Source of the DNA: Micropterus salmoides
Taxonomy: Eukaryota > Chordata > Actinopteri > Centrarchiformes > Centrarchidae
Reading direction: 5' to 3'
Length of the DNA stretch: 64,000 nt
Assembly: GCF_014851395.1 (NCBI RefSeq)
Contig: NW_024044459.1
Span: 620,001-684,000 of the forward strand
In this document: positions 1 through 12,597 of the stretch, one piece after another
How the letters are laid out: each line of letters begins with the position of its first letter
Position numbering within the stretch: position 1 is the first letter of the stretch
Made by a program: the position numbers and the translations under genes
Notes under the pieces: model-generated
What the model was told of the DNA's origin: nothing
Seen by the model: only the letters and a program-made list of their open reading frames with translations
Databases searched by the model: none

Positions 1-3000
1 AAGCATAGATTGGTACAATTTGAAACAGTCTGCATCAGCTCTATATTACCCCATATAAACTCCCAAATATCTCCCCCTTTGGGCACTGGGTAACTTTACT
101 AATTCCAACCTCATAAATAGCCACGCTGTAAGCCTCAGGAATTTAGCTGATCTTGCAAAGAAATGTTTTACATTAAATTGGAAATTAGATGTCCCCCTCC
201 CATTTGGAAAGGGGCTTTCTAAAATGAATAGCTCTATACTCCTCCAGAAAATAAATTTACTGGTTGAGGAATAAGAGTAAAACCTTTGAAGGTAAGGCAG
301 CCCTTTGTGGATTACATGAAAAACCTCCCATCGCACCGGATTGATTGTCCCTCTGTTTTGTCTTCCTGTATTGTGGATGTGCTCGACTAATTTTGATTTA
401 CTTTGGTGCTTGTTGTCTTGTTGACTTTGTGCTGTCATTTCTTGATTATATGCTGGTTAATAACATGTTTGGCTTTGAAAAAGGACAAAAAGACATCTGT
501 AAAAGCTTACAGGACAAAATTGCAACAACGGTCAATTCATACAGTATTATTAATATTTAAACCATGAAGGTTTCATCTTTTAACTAAACTTTCCCAATGC
601 CTAAAAAGCTATTTTTATGTTTGTGACTTCATCCCAATGTAAGGTCCATGGGCAGGGCAGGGAGATGAAGCGGACGTGCACTGGGCAGCACAACATGGAA
701 GCAAACAAAAGAAAAGATTTTTGGCTTATGCGCTCAATTAGCACATATTTATTCAAATGAATGTGCTCTATGTTGAGGTCTAGTATCCAGTTCTTATAAT
801 ACATCCATGAGATACATCCACGAAAAATAGTGACACAAAAATGGCCACAAAATACAGCATTATGTGGGGAGGACGTGAACGCTGCTGTGCACGCTGTTGT
901 TAGTGGACAAATCTTTTGGTTGGAGTTATTTCCAGAAAAGATTGTCAATTCAAAACAAGAAAAACCATCAGGCAGGTCTCTACAAAAATGAAACAATCAA
1001 AAAATAATTATACACTTGATTTTTAAAAATACTTAAATAGTTTAGTTTATGTTTACTTTAACATGTTTAACTGACAAATGTAGTTACAAAAAAAAACCCA
1101 ACTTCAAGGGCTCAGCTACTGACAAAATAAGCTTCATAAGAGGGAGTTTTCATGAAAAGAGAAGTCTCAACTCTTCACAAGAGGCACAAGCTGCGATGAG
1201 GTTGCACATGGAGAAACAGAAACCGAGTGATTCAAAGGCCTGCAAAAAGAATAAAGTCCAGTTAAAGAATTTAACATCAAGTTGTAGCCCTCTTCCTGTT
1301 GGAACTCACTCCGTAAGACAGAGTTGCTTCTGTCAGTGATCTGTCACTGTCTCATAACTTTCTTCAGTTTTGCTTTTTTTTTACAGAATGAGAGGAGGAA
1401 ATGATTGTCAAAGCTGCGACTGAGAGCTCAGCATCTCTGCATGGATCCCATGGTGCAACACAATGGAAATCTAACTTCTAATCAGCTTACTGTATAAACA
1501 ACTAATTAGCCATCCGCCAGCCTCTAATGATGTGCTGACAAACACATGGAGCAAAACACTGGAGCTGATAAACAGCAGGAGCTGACAATTTATTCAGGCT
1601 CTTATCTCAGCAGAGTTGAGACAAAGGCTTGATTAGAATGTTCTGTAGAGGAAAGTCAGAAGTGGGGGGGAGGAAGTGCGTCTTGACATGCTACCATCAC
1701 TAATATTAGAGGGTGACTGGCTAATATGCTCGATCTATGTATAGACACATTGATACGCTTCATTTGGTTGGAGTCTAATGAAAAATGTTTCTAATTCAAG
1801 GTTTATTTTTAATTATTTAGACAACTTTGTTTTTTATGTTATTTGGTATCCTAATGCATTTCAGAAGAACTATACAAATAATGCACCAATCACGTGAAAG
1901 GAACAGGACTGTGCTGACTGCGGTCTGATGCAGCTGCATTCATCGCTCCATTAGCAGCCTTAAGAAACAGTGCCCACTTTGAAAAGTGGGTCTCAGATCT
2001 GTGAAAAGATGTGTTGTGCTACTTTTATCATCTTTTTTTCTCACCAACAGTAATGCTGATTCTGGCCTTGCTGCTTCTCTTAACATTATTTCAAGCTCTG
2101 CTATTCATTCTGTACACTCCAAACAAGACTCCAAACTTCTTAACATTCTTTGCTCCTCAGTGATAAAAGGTTAACCTGTAACATCAGCATGAGTGATTGA
2201 CAGCTAAGCCTAAACACTTTTATCAGTAATCTGCCCAGCTTAGCTCTTTGCATTCCCCTTGGCATGGTGACTATGAGCTACAAGTGCTTTACCCATTGTG
2301 CGAATACATGGTGGCTGCAGGGTGTCACATTGTTCAGAGACCCTCTACGCAACTAAACACAAGTTCAACATCAGATATGCTGTTTGCTTTACTTGAACAC
2401 TTCTTTACAGTGTCACTCAGAGTGAGTGTGATTGTAGCTCTGTAAAATCAGTTTGTCTTTAGGTTCACTCATCACAGTTTTCCAGCATTCCCTTTTATGC
2501 CTCAAAAAATTATGATTTATACCTGCTTTTACTTAATTAAGTTCTATTAGTTTTGTTTGATCTTAATTAAAGCTCAGTTCATTTCACATTCATTCACATT
2601 TTTATTTTTTCTGCATCTGAATTTTGTGACTCTACCCTAAAAAGTTAATAATTAATTAAATTAAATACAGCTCCTCTTGAAATGAAAAACTAGAAACTAC
2701 TGTCATAGATGGAAAACTTGAAACCTTTGGTGGACACTGAAGAAAATGCATCAAATACCGACATTTTGTCACACCCCTCATACCTAAACCCAGGAGCATG
2801 AGGTGGCTGTGGCTCAGGAGATTACGTACATATTTTTCTAATTGTAAATAGTAATATATAAAATTGCAGATTCAGTAATTTGGGCCACGATAATCAAACA
2901 AACACATCTGTTCAACATCTATGGAGGATCATATCAGAAGCTGTCTTGAGGATGCCCATAGAGGGAGAGTGACCGCTTCTTGCAGGAGGAGGACTGAGGT

Positions 3001-3093
3001 AGCTGAAGTCAGCCTCACATGTCAGAGCTCAGCGTCAGGGCCATCCTTCACTCTGCAGAGCTACAATGCCTCCTGATCAACTTTATTGCCACC

Positions 3094-3095
<2 letters not shown>
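1..3095. other. No recognisable gene; AT-rich sequence
   Basis: I see no gene, RNA or complete mobile element here. Open frames on both strands are short (131 codons or fewer), low in complexity and match no family I know. Positions 1-345 read weakly like non-LTR retrotransposon sequence in a plus frame with several stops, but not clearly enough to name. The region is compatible with single-copy intergenic or intronic DNA. Confidence 0.5.

Positions 3096-3129
<34 letters not shown>
3096..3129. repeat. (GT)n microsatellite
   Basis: About 17 uninterrupted GT dinucleotides, an ordinary vertebrate microsatellite and likely polymorphic. Confidence 0.95.
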
Positions 3130-3132
<3 letters not shown>

Positions 3133-3422
3133 GTGCAGTCCATTTCATTCTGTGCTATGTCTCCTTAACATGCAGGACCTGGTTGGTCCATTCTCCAAGC
3201 ATAAAACAGCCAATCAGATGCTAAGAAGAGCCATTTCCCATTAAAACATTGAATGTTTGTTTATTGGTTTGTATAAAATTGTGAGTAGATTCATGAGTAA
3301 AATTGCTGGATTTTCCATCAGACCCAGAGCCAGGCAAGCGGGCAATAAAAACCGCGCTCAGCAGCCTCCCAGCAAATGTGACCTGAACAGGACCAAACAC
3401 AGCCTCAAAGAAAAACGTGGAA

Positions 3423-3614
3423 TACAGTACCGAGGTGATTTACAGAGTTATTCATTGACAAATAGATTTACTTTTTGCTAAAGTGCTGCTAACCGATCTG
3501 TCTGTATCTGTAGTTGGTTAGCTCAGTTAGCTGTGCAGCTAGCGGTCCTACTAGCTGACTCAGCCCCGGGGTGCCAAGAGCCAAACCTGGCAAGAAAACC
3601 ACCTCGGTACTGTA
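3423..3614. repeat. Separated 15 bp inverted repeat
   Basis: TACAGTACCGAGGTG at 3423-3437 is matched by its exact reverse complement at 3600-3614, with a 162 bp spacer. The surrounding 3250-3780 block is more GC-rich than its neighbours and contains short repeated GTTAGCT/GCTAGC-like words. It may be the remains of a foldback element, but I could not find termini or a target duplication. Confidence 0.5.
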
Positions 3615-3959
3615 CTCACTGTAGTCAAAGTGGCCTCTGTCGGTCTCAGAGGTTGTGTTCGGTCCTAGTCCGGCTGCAGTGTTCACGCACTAGGAGCTGA
3701 AACCAGTCCACACAGTCTGCATGGCGGGAGGTGGGCTTAACACACATTCAGCGCTATTGTCTACTCTACACATCAATCAATATCAATCACAAAATCATAA
3801 AAATTGTATTAAAATCTTTCAAATGTTATAAAATTAATCTTTTTAGTTTGAATGAATCATTACAATGGATGTACGATTAAAAAAGTAAGAGCATTTTGGA
3901 AATATTTCTTTCCGGGCCAGTAAAAATATGCAAGGGGCCAGTAAAATCAGTAAAAAATT

Positions 3960-4067
3960 ATCATCACAGAGTACGGTCTAGACCTGCTCTTTTATGAAAA
4001 GCGCTGTGAGATAACTGTTGTTGTGATTTGGCGCTATATAAATAAAATTGAATTGAATTGAATTAAA
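3960..4067 (+). mobile_element. L2-like LINE, 3' end fragment with (TTGAA)n tail
   Basis: This is the last ~100 bp of a fish L2-like non-LTR element, ending in a short TTGAA tandem tail at about 4049-4067. The segment with GAGTACGGTCTAGACC and GTGATTTGGCGC is nearly identical, in inverse orientation, to 14453-14520. That stretch is the 3' UTR of the much longer copy at 14.4-17.4 kb. It is a typical severe 5' truncation from abortive target-primed reverse transcription. Confidence 0.85.
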
Positions 4068-6224
4068 ACTCTGATTTGCTGGCTGATAAATTGTGTTTTT
4101 GTGAGAGTTAAACACAAATATAAGAAAAAAATACGATGTGTATGTATATAATCTCTGTTCTTTATCTTCCAAATATGAAAAGCTGTCTATTTCTACAACT
4201 ATAGGTAAGAAATAAAAATTTGTGTGTGCATGTGATTGACACTTTTTTAGTTAGTAGGTAGTGCTGATGAGGGAAGACAATGAGTTCTCATTTGATTGCA
4301 AATTACAGTGTTTCCGTATGTTAATTTACTCCATGCTGTGCAGGGAGGGCTAGCTAGCTGCTGGCCTGGCTGGTCAGAGAGCTTTCCCAAGGCCGACAGC
4401 AGCTTCAGCCTCTCTGCTTCTGCAAACTGTCAGCCACACCACAGGTGTTGATTTATACCATTAATAATTCACAAAGTTGCTTGCTCTCTTCTGTGTTGGC
4501 CAGATGCCTCTCTGCACTGCCAGAGCATGTCAGCTGCACACTAAACTGGGCATGTCACAGACGCAGAAATAAGACTTAAATAAATATTTTAGAAAATATA
4601 CACCAGAAACAGCCAGTGGAACAGGACTGATATGTTTTAGTGGCCATCTTCTCTTTTTTGTTTAGGTGGGAGAGAGATGGAGAAACGTGCCATCCAGACA
4701 GGAAAGTCACATATCTCCCTGTTCCTCTGATTGCTGCTCTCTAATGAGCATGGCGAATGGTGAATCTTTTCAGAGCAAATTGTTGAAGACATCTGGCCAA
4801 GCTTTCTCTCTGATGCAGCTAAAATGTCCCTCTAGATGGCGTTGGCATGGCAACCTCTAACTGCTATTCAGCAGCGTTGTGGTTTGAAAGGTTTAGGGTC
4901 CATAGTTGAAAATCCATTTGGGCCTCTAGCAGAGCGCTCTGCACTCCACTCCCCAGGCTGGAGGTGAATACTCCCTCACCCAAGGAAAAATAGATTCTCT
5001 TTATGAATTGATGGCACTCATGGCACCAACATGTCTATGTTGTTTGCCTTTGTTATGAGGGCCTTATTAGTGGTAACACAATGGAGTGGTTTGGCAATGG
5101 TAGTATCTTGAAAAATCTTACCCTAATGGAAAAGTTAAGAGAATTTTGTCACATTTGTATGAGCTTCTATGTAAATTATTCTTTTTTAGTCTTGTGAAAA
5201 TCCAATGTTAAGAAAATTATACAAATAGAAATTGGTATAAATTGCACACTGCTACACCCAAGCAGCTCTAGTGGCACAGGCACTGCAATGGACGAACTAA
5301 CTGTATATGGAGAAGTGATGGTTGGGAGAGGTGGGGGGAGGAGTGGGACAGGGGGCTTAGGTCCATCCCCACAGTTAGCTCTGCACAACAACACTTAATG
5401 ACCCCTGTACTTCAGCTGAGATGAGACACTCCATCCACAGAATTATCTGAAGGGTGCTGTGTTTGAGAAAATTATCTCATCCTTAGAGACAAAATTGCGG
5501 GGAACTTATCATTACAATTAGCATACTTTGGTCCTTTGGCACATTTTAAGTAGGCAAACCAAATAACCCACCATGGCAGTGTTCAGATTCAGCCATTCAA
5601 CACACACAAGATTCATTAGCTGTTCTGCATTTACTTAAACAATGGATTTCACTGTTACTGTGCTGAGCAGAAGTGCTAAATAATCTTCCCATAATAAATC
5701 TGACTGCGAGGTCCCTCCTCTTTTCCTTAGAATAAATCTTAATGTAACCCTCAGAAATACAAGGACGGTACAGCAATGAGGATTTCAAGCCCCTTTTGTC
5801 ACCCGGAGGAAAAATGGTTCACTAACAGCACCACTAATCACTAAGTCTAGAGCCTATAACAGTTATTTAACACCAGATCAATATGTAGAAAGAACAGCCT
5901 ACTCATTCAGAGATACAGCATGTCACATTAAGAAAGGACCTACTTACTAAGTGCTGCACACAGATCTTATATTTGGCACATTAAGACTAGCAGAGAATCA
6001 TCCTCAGGTAATTAGATTTTAAAAACCTCACAGTTGGCAATGCATTCTTCTGACTGTCAGAATACTAGAAACTAACAAGCTTTACCTTTCTGACAAACAT
6101 TAGTCAAACTATGGCTTCAGAACACTACTACCAATTGTAATTTAGAAAACCTTTTTCCTGGACCAAATTGACCTGGTTAACCCCAACCCAGGTAATGAAC
6201 AGTATTCCTACTTTGTGCAACTGA
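4068..6224. other. No recognisable gene
   Basis: AT-rich sequence with open frames of at most ~72 codons on either strand, none resembling a known family. No TIR, LTR or tRNA-like signature was found. Confidence 0.5.
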
Positions 6225-6350
6225 CCCTTCGCTAAGCCACGTCCAGAACACGCAGCTGGCCAATCACAGCTGGCCAGTCACAGTACGCTAAGTCCCACAG
6301 TTTGTCGGACTTAGCAACAGTAACTAAGGGGGGGCGTGTCTTAGCGAAGG
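6225..6350. mobile_element. Foldback MITE (126 bp)
   Basis: The ends CCTTCGCTAAG-CACG and CGTG-CTTAGCGAAGG are inverted copies with one mismatch over the inner bases. A second inverted pair inside (CTAAGTCC at 6289 and GGACTTAG at 6307) makes the whole unit strongly palindromic. It has no coding capacity. The size, terminal palindrome and CG-rich ends fit a miniature inverted-repeat element. The superfamily is not determined, because no convincing target duplication is visible. Confidence 0.7.
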
Positions 6351-7256
6351 TTCAATTGGGACACAGAAAAAGTGTTATAATTAGTCCTATTTTCGAAGTT
6401 AAACCTGCATTGCAGAAATCCATTTTTTAGGTAGAGTAAATGTAAAAGCTATGTAGCCTACTCCAAATATTTCCGATAGCAGTAAAGCGACATTGTGTCA
6501 GCCCTCAATCTGCGCTCTCCAACAAGGAAAAGCTACTCCGATGGTTATCCGTGTTTGTCCTTGCCATCCATCACTTTGTGTTTTTGACTAATCCTTCCTC
6601 TGAACACTGAGTTTCTTGTTTATCTGGAGCATCGAAACTTTTCCTGGACACTTGGGTTTTACTTTGGAGAGTGTTTCATCGTCACTGGATAATTTCAATA
6701 AAGTGGTTTTACTGGCATGACTGCACACAACTGAACACAAACTATACAATCATAATGTACAAAATAATTAAACAATGCTCAATAATAAGCCTTCTCTCCA
6801 GTGGACTATTTATAGCAATGGCATCCTGTATGGTTCTAGTCCTAATAAATGTTGAAGTCTGTACACGGCACTACAGCTTCCAGATAGTCAAGAAAAATGC
6901 TTTAACTTTGTTTTCTGTTTCTTTGTTTAAATGAAGCTCCCAAAGTTCCCTGCACTTCCTCATTCGCTTCTCAAATGTATGATGATTAATGGCTCATCCT
7001 TCAACCTTGACATGAGTTATTCACAGCTGAAGAGTTGCAAATGTGTTGAAGGCATATGCATCACTGGCTCATGTGACCATCAATTGCATTTTCCCCTGAC
7101 CTAATTGCCTTACTTTTCTTCATATTCAATACAAATTCTCTTTGCTGCCAGATGATATTCATTGTCTTGCCAGTGTGCACAGACATGAAGATTAGTTCAA
7201 GATTCTGCTCATTATTATGTCTCTGCCTCTGACTGTACAACACAACAATGGAGCAG

Positions 7257-7257
<1 letters not shown>
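6351..7257. other. No recognisable gene
   Basis: Mixed AT-rich sequence. The open frame at 6671-6934 (87 codons) is rich in hydrophobic codons but has no recognisable domain, no upstream context and no repeat partner, so I do not call it a gene. Confidence 0.45.

Positions 7258-7288
<31 letters not shown>
7258..7288. repeat. (CA)n microsatellite
   Basis: About 15 uninterrupted CA dinucleotides. Confidence 0.95.
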
Positions 7289-7545
7289 ATAGAGACTGCT
7301 TTGCTGTTCATATATCATGCATTTATCTTAAATCTGTCAACGATAACACTGGGAACATTATCATAATAAATTATTAATTGTTCTGAAACCATCAATCCCA
7401 TACTGATATCATTTATGTCCACTTCATGAAAGCCATTAGATATGCTGCTTCTGGTATCTGGGGGGTCTTTCACGAGGTGGAACAAGTTCAGTGTTTTGCA
7501 ATTCTCAAGTCAGACGCTCAAGTCCTGAATTAAAAATAAGCAAGT

Positions 7546-7890
7546 CTATGGTTTTACGCACCGGTACGCAGTACTGGCACCTCGACATTTTACTCGTACC
7601 GGGACATTTTCTTGCGTACCAGGACTTTCTTCTGCCCTCTCCATATCAGGTTCTCTGGGCGTTACGTGGCGCTCACCTGTTCCCGTTCTCGCCTGCATGC
7701 TAATCTCCGTCGGAGAGAGACGAGGGTGAAGAGATGCTCGGGTGCCTTTCACGCAGCCGTGTGCTGAATGTAGCTCTTCAATGTCACTTTTTGTGAAACC
7801 AACCAATCACTGCCCGGATGGGGCAGGACATTTAAAAATATTGACAGATAGGTGTCATTCACACTGGGGACAGGTCAGACTTTCTTTGCT
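7546..7890 (-). mobile_element. Unclassified repeat family X, copy 1, with conserved reading frame
   Basis: The minus strand is homologous to the plus strand at 33395-33760. Shared landmarks, in order, are a GGGGACA-GTC stretch, the GGATGGGGC block next to a CCAATCA motif, and a frame reading LSPTEIS..., PREPDMER..., SPGTQ. The 86-codon frame (7546-7806) ends in a region that in the other copy reads as a CxxC motif, but here appears shifted by one base. Two decayed copies retaining similar peptide motifs suggest a real but unidentified transposon-encoded protein, possibly a zinc-finger N-terminus. Element termini were not found. Confidence 0.6.
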
Positions 7891-8039
7891 TAATTTTTCC
7901 TTTTTCCCTTCATATAAAGACATTACCATCATAGATTAGTGCATAAAATGTCTCCAGATTGCAGGAAATTAAGTGTTTAATGCTCAGTCGTTAATGTTAT
8001 AATATTTACTAGTTGGCAAATGAGCTGAACCAGTTCTAC

Positions 8040-8350
8040 AGCTGCTTTGAGAGTCAATCGGACACCATCCCCCATGACTCCTCCGCTCAGCTTCAGCCCC
8101 TTCAGGTCCATCAAGACCAAAACCTCTCACCATAAAAACAGCTTCTTCTGTCTGCAGCTAGCCTCATTAACAAGGCCCGGGCCCCCTACTGACACTCCCC
8201 CCTTTCAAATAACGCAAATGTCTCTGCACATGTAAATTTTACTTCTTTTTCATATCATGCACAAACCTGGCACATTGCACATATTTGTTGTTAATTGTTA
8301 ATCGTTGTTCTATATTTTTATATTTTGTCAATTTATATATTTATGTTCAC
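8040..8350 (+). mobile_element. Non-LTR retrotransposon, C-terminal and 3' UTR fragment
   Basis: Reading plus, 8090-8200 encodes RSIKTKTSHHKNSFF followed by a short tail, the familiar C-terminal end of a fish non-LTR polyprotein. The following stretch (TCATATCATGCACAAACCTGG, then TTGTTAATTGTTAATCGTTG) matches the 3' UTR at 38340-38440. Both are therefore the same LINE family, here lacking the (ATTCTG)n tail. It is a dead fragment. Confidence 0.75.
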
Positions 8351-10872
8351 AATATTCTCTTCCATTCCGTCTGGTACTGGCACCTATTTTTTTCCACTTC
8401 AAGTGCCAATGTTCACCATCAGTGAAGGATATACTGTGCCCTTTGTGTAGCAAACCGGAAAGAAAGGATGTGGAGGCGGGGTGGTGGATGGACGAGTAGC
8501 ACTTCTGGCTTTGGTGTGGGAGGGTGAAGTTTCTTTTCCTGATCTTAAACATACCACAACTTTAGTTTATTTGGCATTACCACTGTCTTTCTATCTCTAA
8601 CTTAACCCTTCTTAATAGCATGCTGAAAAAACACGCAGAAGCAGGGTGACTGAGACTGTGATGGAAATGAAGTATGTTGGTTTAGTTTCTGATGCTGACA
8701 GAAACTTAACAGAAATACTGTTTGTTGATCTAAATTATTTGAAGCCAACAAAGCTCGGTGCATATTTTTTAGAATGATAGGAGGATTCAAGCAGACCTGA
8801 GCAGGCTGCCTCATCCACTCAGGCGGCCATACAAGTGAAGAAACTGCGTGAAGCTTGCCGAGCTAACTTGCAGGTAAGGCCAGCATCTTTTTCTTGAGTT
8901 GCAACCGAGCCATTCATATATGTTGTGCCTTGCTAGTAGCCTGGTACAGCCATAAGGCTAATTAGTAATTAAATCCCCAACACCTAAACCCAAGTCATTT
9001 TACCAGTACTACCTGTGACAATAAAATAAATCCAAGAATCCCACCAGACCTTTTTACCCTCACTACACTGTGATGCACATTAATACATAAATGTCATAAT
9101 AATTCTGCATTTGTCTTGATATTCAAGTTGTGGCTTTACATTATTTGTATGAGTGAGGCTGTAGCAGGCACCATTATATAAATCATGCCTAAGCAGGAAT
9201 ATTTGGTCTCATGATGAAGACAAATTGAAAGCATGTAACATGTGCACTCCGTGTATTTCCAACATTTTTTTCACTGCATTTGTAGGTCAGTTGCTATAGC
9301 AACCCAAGCAGAGAAAGACTAGTGTTTAATTGATCCACTAATGCATTTAGCTGCACACTCACCACTAAGTTGCTTTTGTTTCCAGGTCACATTTTAGGGA
9401 CAGGCATTTACATAAAAGCATTTGCTGTTGCCAGAACCAATCATTATCAGCAGTTTTTACTTTTTGTCCTTTGGCAATAAATGTGGTGTAAACACTGACT
9501 ATTAAAAGCTACAATATTGCCTCATCAGGGAATTATTATAATACTAATGCTGGTGGGAAACATAATAAGTTTGGCAGGCCCTTTCTCCAAACAGTCAGTA
9601 ATATGGGGAATGCTAATTAATAGTTGCATTACAAACAAAAGCAACCCCCAGGACTCAGTCACTATTAGACCACTATATCTATTATGCATTTTTTAACATA
9701 TCAAGTGCAGGGTACAAAAACATCTGAAAATAAGCCACAGAATGGGAAGCTGACAAAAGTTTAAGAAATGCTTTGACTCTGCTTTAAAAAACACTGATGA
9801 CCACAAAGAGGGTATCATAAGTCGAGGTTTGAGTGGAATGTTTAATTCATCCCAAGGTTCCCCATTTCTGTGGAACAAACAATGGCGCAGTATGGTTTTT
9901 AAATGTGTTACCTTTTATCTTTATAGCCATTGTCATTTTGGAGATATTTAATTTGTGCATGCATTTTCAAGATAAGCACCTTAGCCATGGGCCTCATGAT
10001 GAAGAGGTTAAGTTCCCATGTTGGTCTAAATGCTGTTTGAGAGGCTTTTTGTTTACCACAGCATGAAATATGTTCACAGGGACTCTCCACTGAAAAATAA
10101 TTGTAAATATCAGTGTACAGCTACTGTCCTATCATACATGACTAAAACAGAGGCTACACGTCTTCCAAACATTACTCGTGAGTTGAGAGACTGAAAACAA
10201 AAAAAACAGAAGCTCAGCAACAGGCATCCATTCATTGCAGGCATTGTCACTCAACTAACATGAGACAGACTAGGCACTGTCTGATGACGTTTCTCTCGTG
10301 TCTCGTAGGCAACATGGAGTCTTAATGGCACATTTCACAATTGTGATTTTCATATCAAATTTTTATCAACATAGTGATTCTGCAGAAAACCAACACTGAC
10401 AAATCATATCACCAGAGCATCAAATAGCTATGCTTGGTCGCATAATTTGTTGTCTGGTACTAACGTACATAGCACCCTTTTGTGTCATAGTTCAACTCAA
10501 TGGGGTGAGCCCTTAAGCACCATCGTTTAATTCTAAAAGTACTTCTATAAATAACAAAAAAGTCACAGTAAGGAGGTGATTGGGGTGGGCAGGTGGGACA
10601 AAAACCAGGAGACTGGTGTTTGTTTCCTGTGTGAAACAAAAAATCAACATTGATTCCTTTTAGTGATGTTTAAATGTTATGTAATTTACATAAGTAGAAT
10701 TACTTAACTTATGTATTTAAAGTCTTGTAAGTAATGTAGTTATTTTAAGCCATTCCTATAGCTAGTTAGGTTAAGTTTTGTTGCATTTTTGTGCCGTTTC
10801 ACAGCATTAACCATGTGTTACAACGTTGACCGCCAGTTTTATTTTGAAAGTCTAACCGCACGTTGCGTATTT
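8351..10872. other. No recognisable gene
   Basis: About 2.5 kb of AT-rich sequence with short open frames only (77 codons or fewer) and no repeat structure that I can delimit. It could include conserved non-coding sequence, which cannot be judged from one genome. Confidence 0.45.
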
Positions 10873-11617
10873 ACCATAAAACTTCAATTAATAGCCGAGT
10901 CCCAACTGGCCTGGTGTGGGAACCCATTTTGACAGATAAACGCAGGTCAACATTAAACGCCTGGTCTGGTTTTTATAGAAGTTCTTTGGATGTATAAAAC
11001 CTCTTAAACCCCGCACGGTCACCTGCTTTAGCTGCTTCTAAGTTATTAACATATGATCAATATGTCAGCATGGACGTGCTACACATCGTTAGATTGGTTA
11101 GATTCTCCACAATTCAATTGTTCAGTTCATTTAACGAAAACAACGAGCCCCAAAGTCTGATTCTTTTTACTGGTGGAACCTGCATGGTACAAGAGATGAA
11201 GAGGAACCTTTAAAGCGCTCGTTCAGTCCAAATGTGTCCGTTCTTGATTATTTATCTTCCTTTAGTCTGTAAGGGTAACAGCTTTTCATAAAAATGAATC
11301 CAAGTTGTGAATCCTGTCATGTGAAGTCCATCGCTCTCTGTCTGCTAACTTCTGCCACACTTCTCTCATCCTGCACCCAGTTGCTGTTTATATTACGTTG
11401 CTGCCTTCAAAATAAAAGCCCATAAGCCGTCTGTCGGAGCTAGATCACATGGATGACGTTTATTTGATATAACTGGATCATTTTTATACAAGTAATATTC
11501 TATTTGAAATAAATAAACTGTTTCATAGTAGCCTATTTCAGCGTTGTGCAAGAGGAATTAAAGGCCTGTCCCATATGGGCAAATAAAAGCCCGGGCTATT
11601 AATCAAATTTTTATGGT
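10873..11617. mobile_element. DNA transposon with ~26 bp TIRs, non-autonomous
   Basis: The left end ACCATAAAACTTCAATTAAT continues to AGCC. The right end is its inverted counterpart (GGGCTATTAAT...TTATGGT) with about three mismatches over 26 bp. The 745 bp interior has no long open frame, so the copy would depend on a transposase supplied elsewhere. Flanking target duplications are unclear, so the superfamily is left open. Confidence 0.7.
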
Positions 11618-12590
11618 ATTATTGCTAACTTGACTGGACGTTGAATAGTTGTTCTTGCTAACTTGTCTGTGGAGCCCTACGTGTACAAAAACGATGCTAA
11701 ATTGTCACGCGTCCATATGTGAGGTCCTGGGGAGAACGTGTTGTTTATTTTCAGCGCACACACAGAAGGACAGCTAGCGTCAAGGATTTCAGTGAAGAAC
11801 TGTATGATTTGTGAGGGCAAATCCAAATGCCATCAACAACAATTCAGAACTACCCTTACATTACTTCCTTGCAAATATTGGCTGGTGCATTATTTCCCCT
11901 GAAATCTGTTCCTAGGCAGCATTTACTCTCAAAATGTATATTGCAGCCAACAAGCTCTGCCCCTTCAAGAAACTTTAGGATGACACCTGCCTCATCGGTT
12001 TGTATAAGCAAGTCACCACTGCACTGAACAAGACCAGGTCAAACTGAGCTGGAACACTTAAGTCATAGTGTACTGTTAACTACCAACATGTCACGTGTAC
12101 AGTCAGTCAGAAAGCTAAAATAGTTACACATGCTCACACATACATACATACTGAGATACTCAGTGTTTTTAAAAATATAATCAAACACTAGCCTACAATG
12201 CAGTCCCATAAAATAGAGCTGTATGTGTAATTTGATTGCCTACCCAGCCCTGCACATTGTCCCTGTACCTGTCATTGTTCCAGCACAGAAAAGGTTGCTT
12301 AATTTGACACATTTGGTACTTTTGTGCCAACATTTTCTTCACAAGGCTCCTTAAATTCTTGTTTTATTGCCATAATTGCTATATATCTCTGTGCACTTTA
12401 ACACAAACCGGATGGAAAATAAACTCTTTTGAGCGGTGACGTTGAGCCAATCAGATTTCAGCAAAAATGAGGATCAGTCCAAGTTGAGAGGGGCATCTCG
12501 TATCCCCCCTCAATACTTGTTTTAGTTTGGCCCAGTCTCACACACGTTATTTTGACAGCCCTAGTAATTCACATCTGAGCTAACAAAAAT
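11618..12590. other. No recognisable gene
   Basis: Short open frames only (the longest is 66 codons at 11827-12027, without recognisable features). The stretch 12405-12560 has sequence character unlike its surroundings and may be an unrecognised repeat, but I could not find termini. Confidence 0.4.
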
Positions 12591-12597
12591 TACTTGT

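Noticed and set aside
46..438. 130-codon minus-strand frame near the window start
   Set aside because: No domain or start context. The opposite strand reads weakly like decayed retrotransposon sequence. I could not support a gene.
3096..3129. CRISPR-like or regulatory repeat
   Set aside because: It is a plain dinucleotide microsatellite. Nothing in the window has the repeat-spacer pattern of a CRISPR array, as expected for a vertebrate.
6671..6934. Hydrophobic 87-codon frame
   Set aside because: AT-rich composition readily gives such frames. No signal peptide design or neighbouring exon could be supported.
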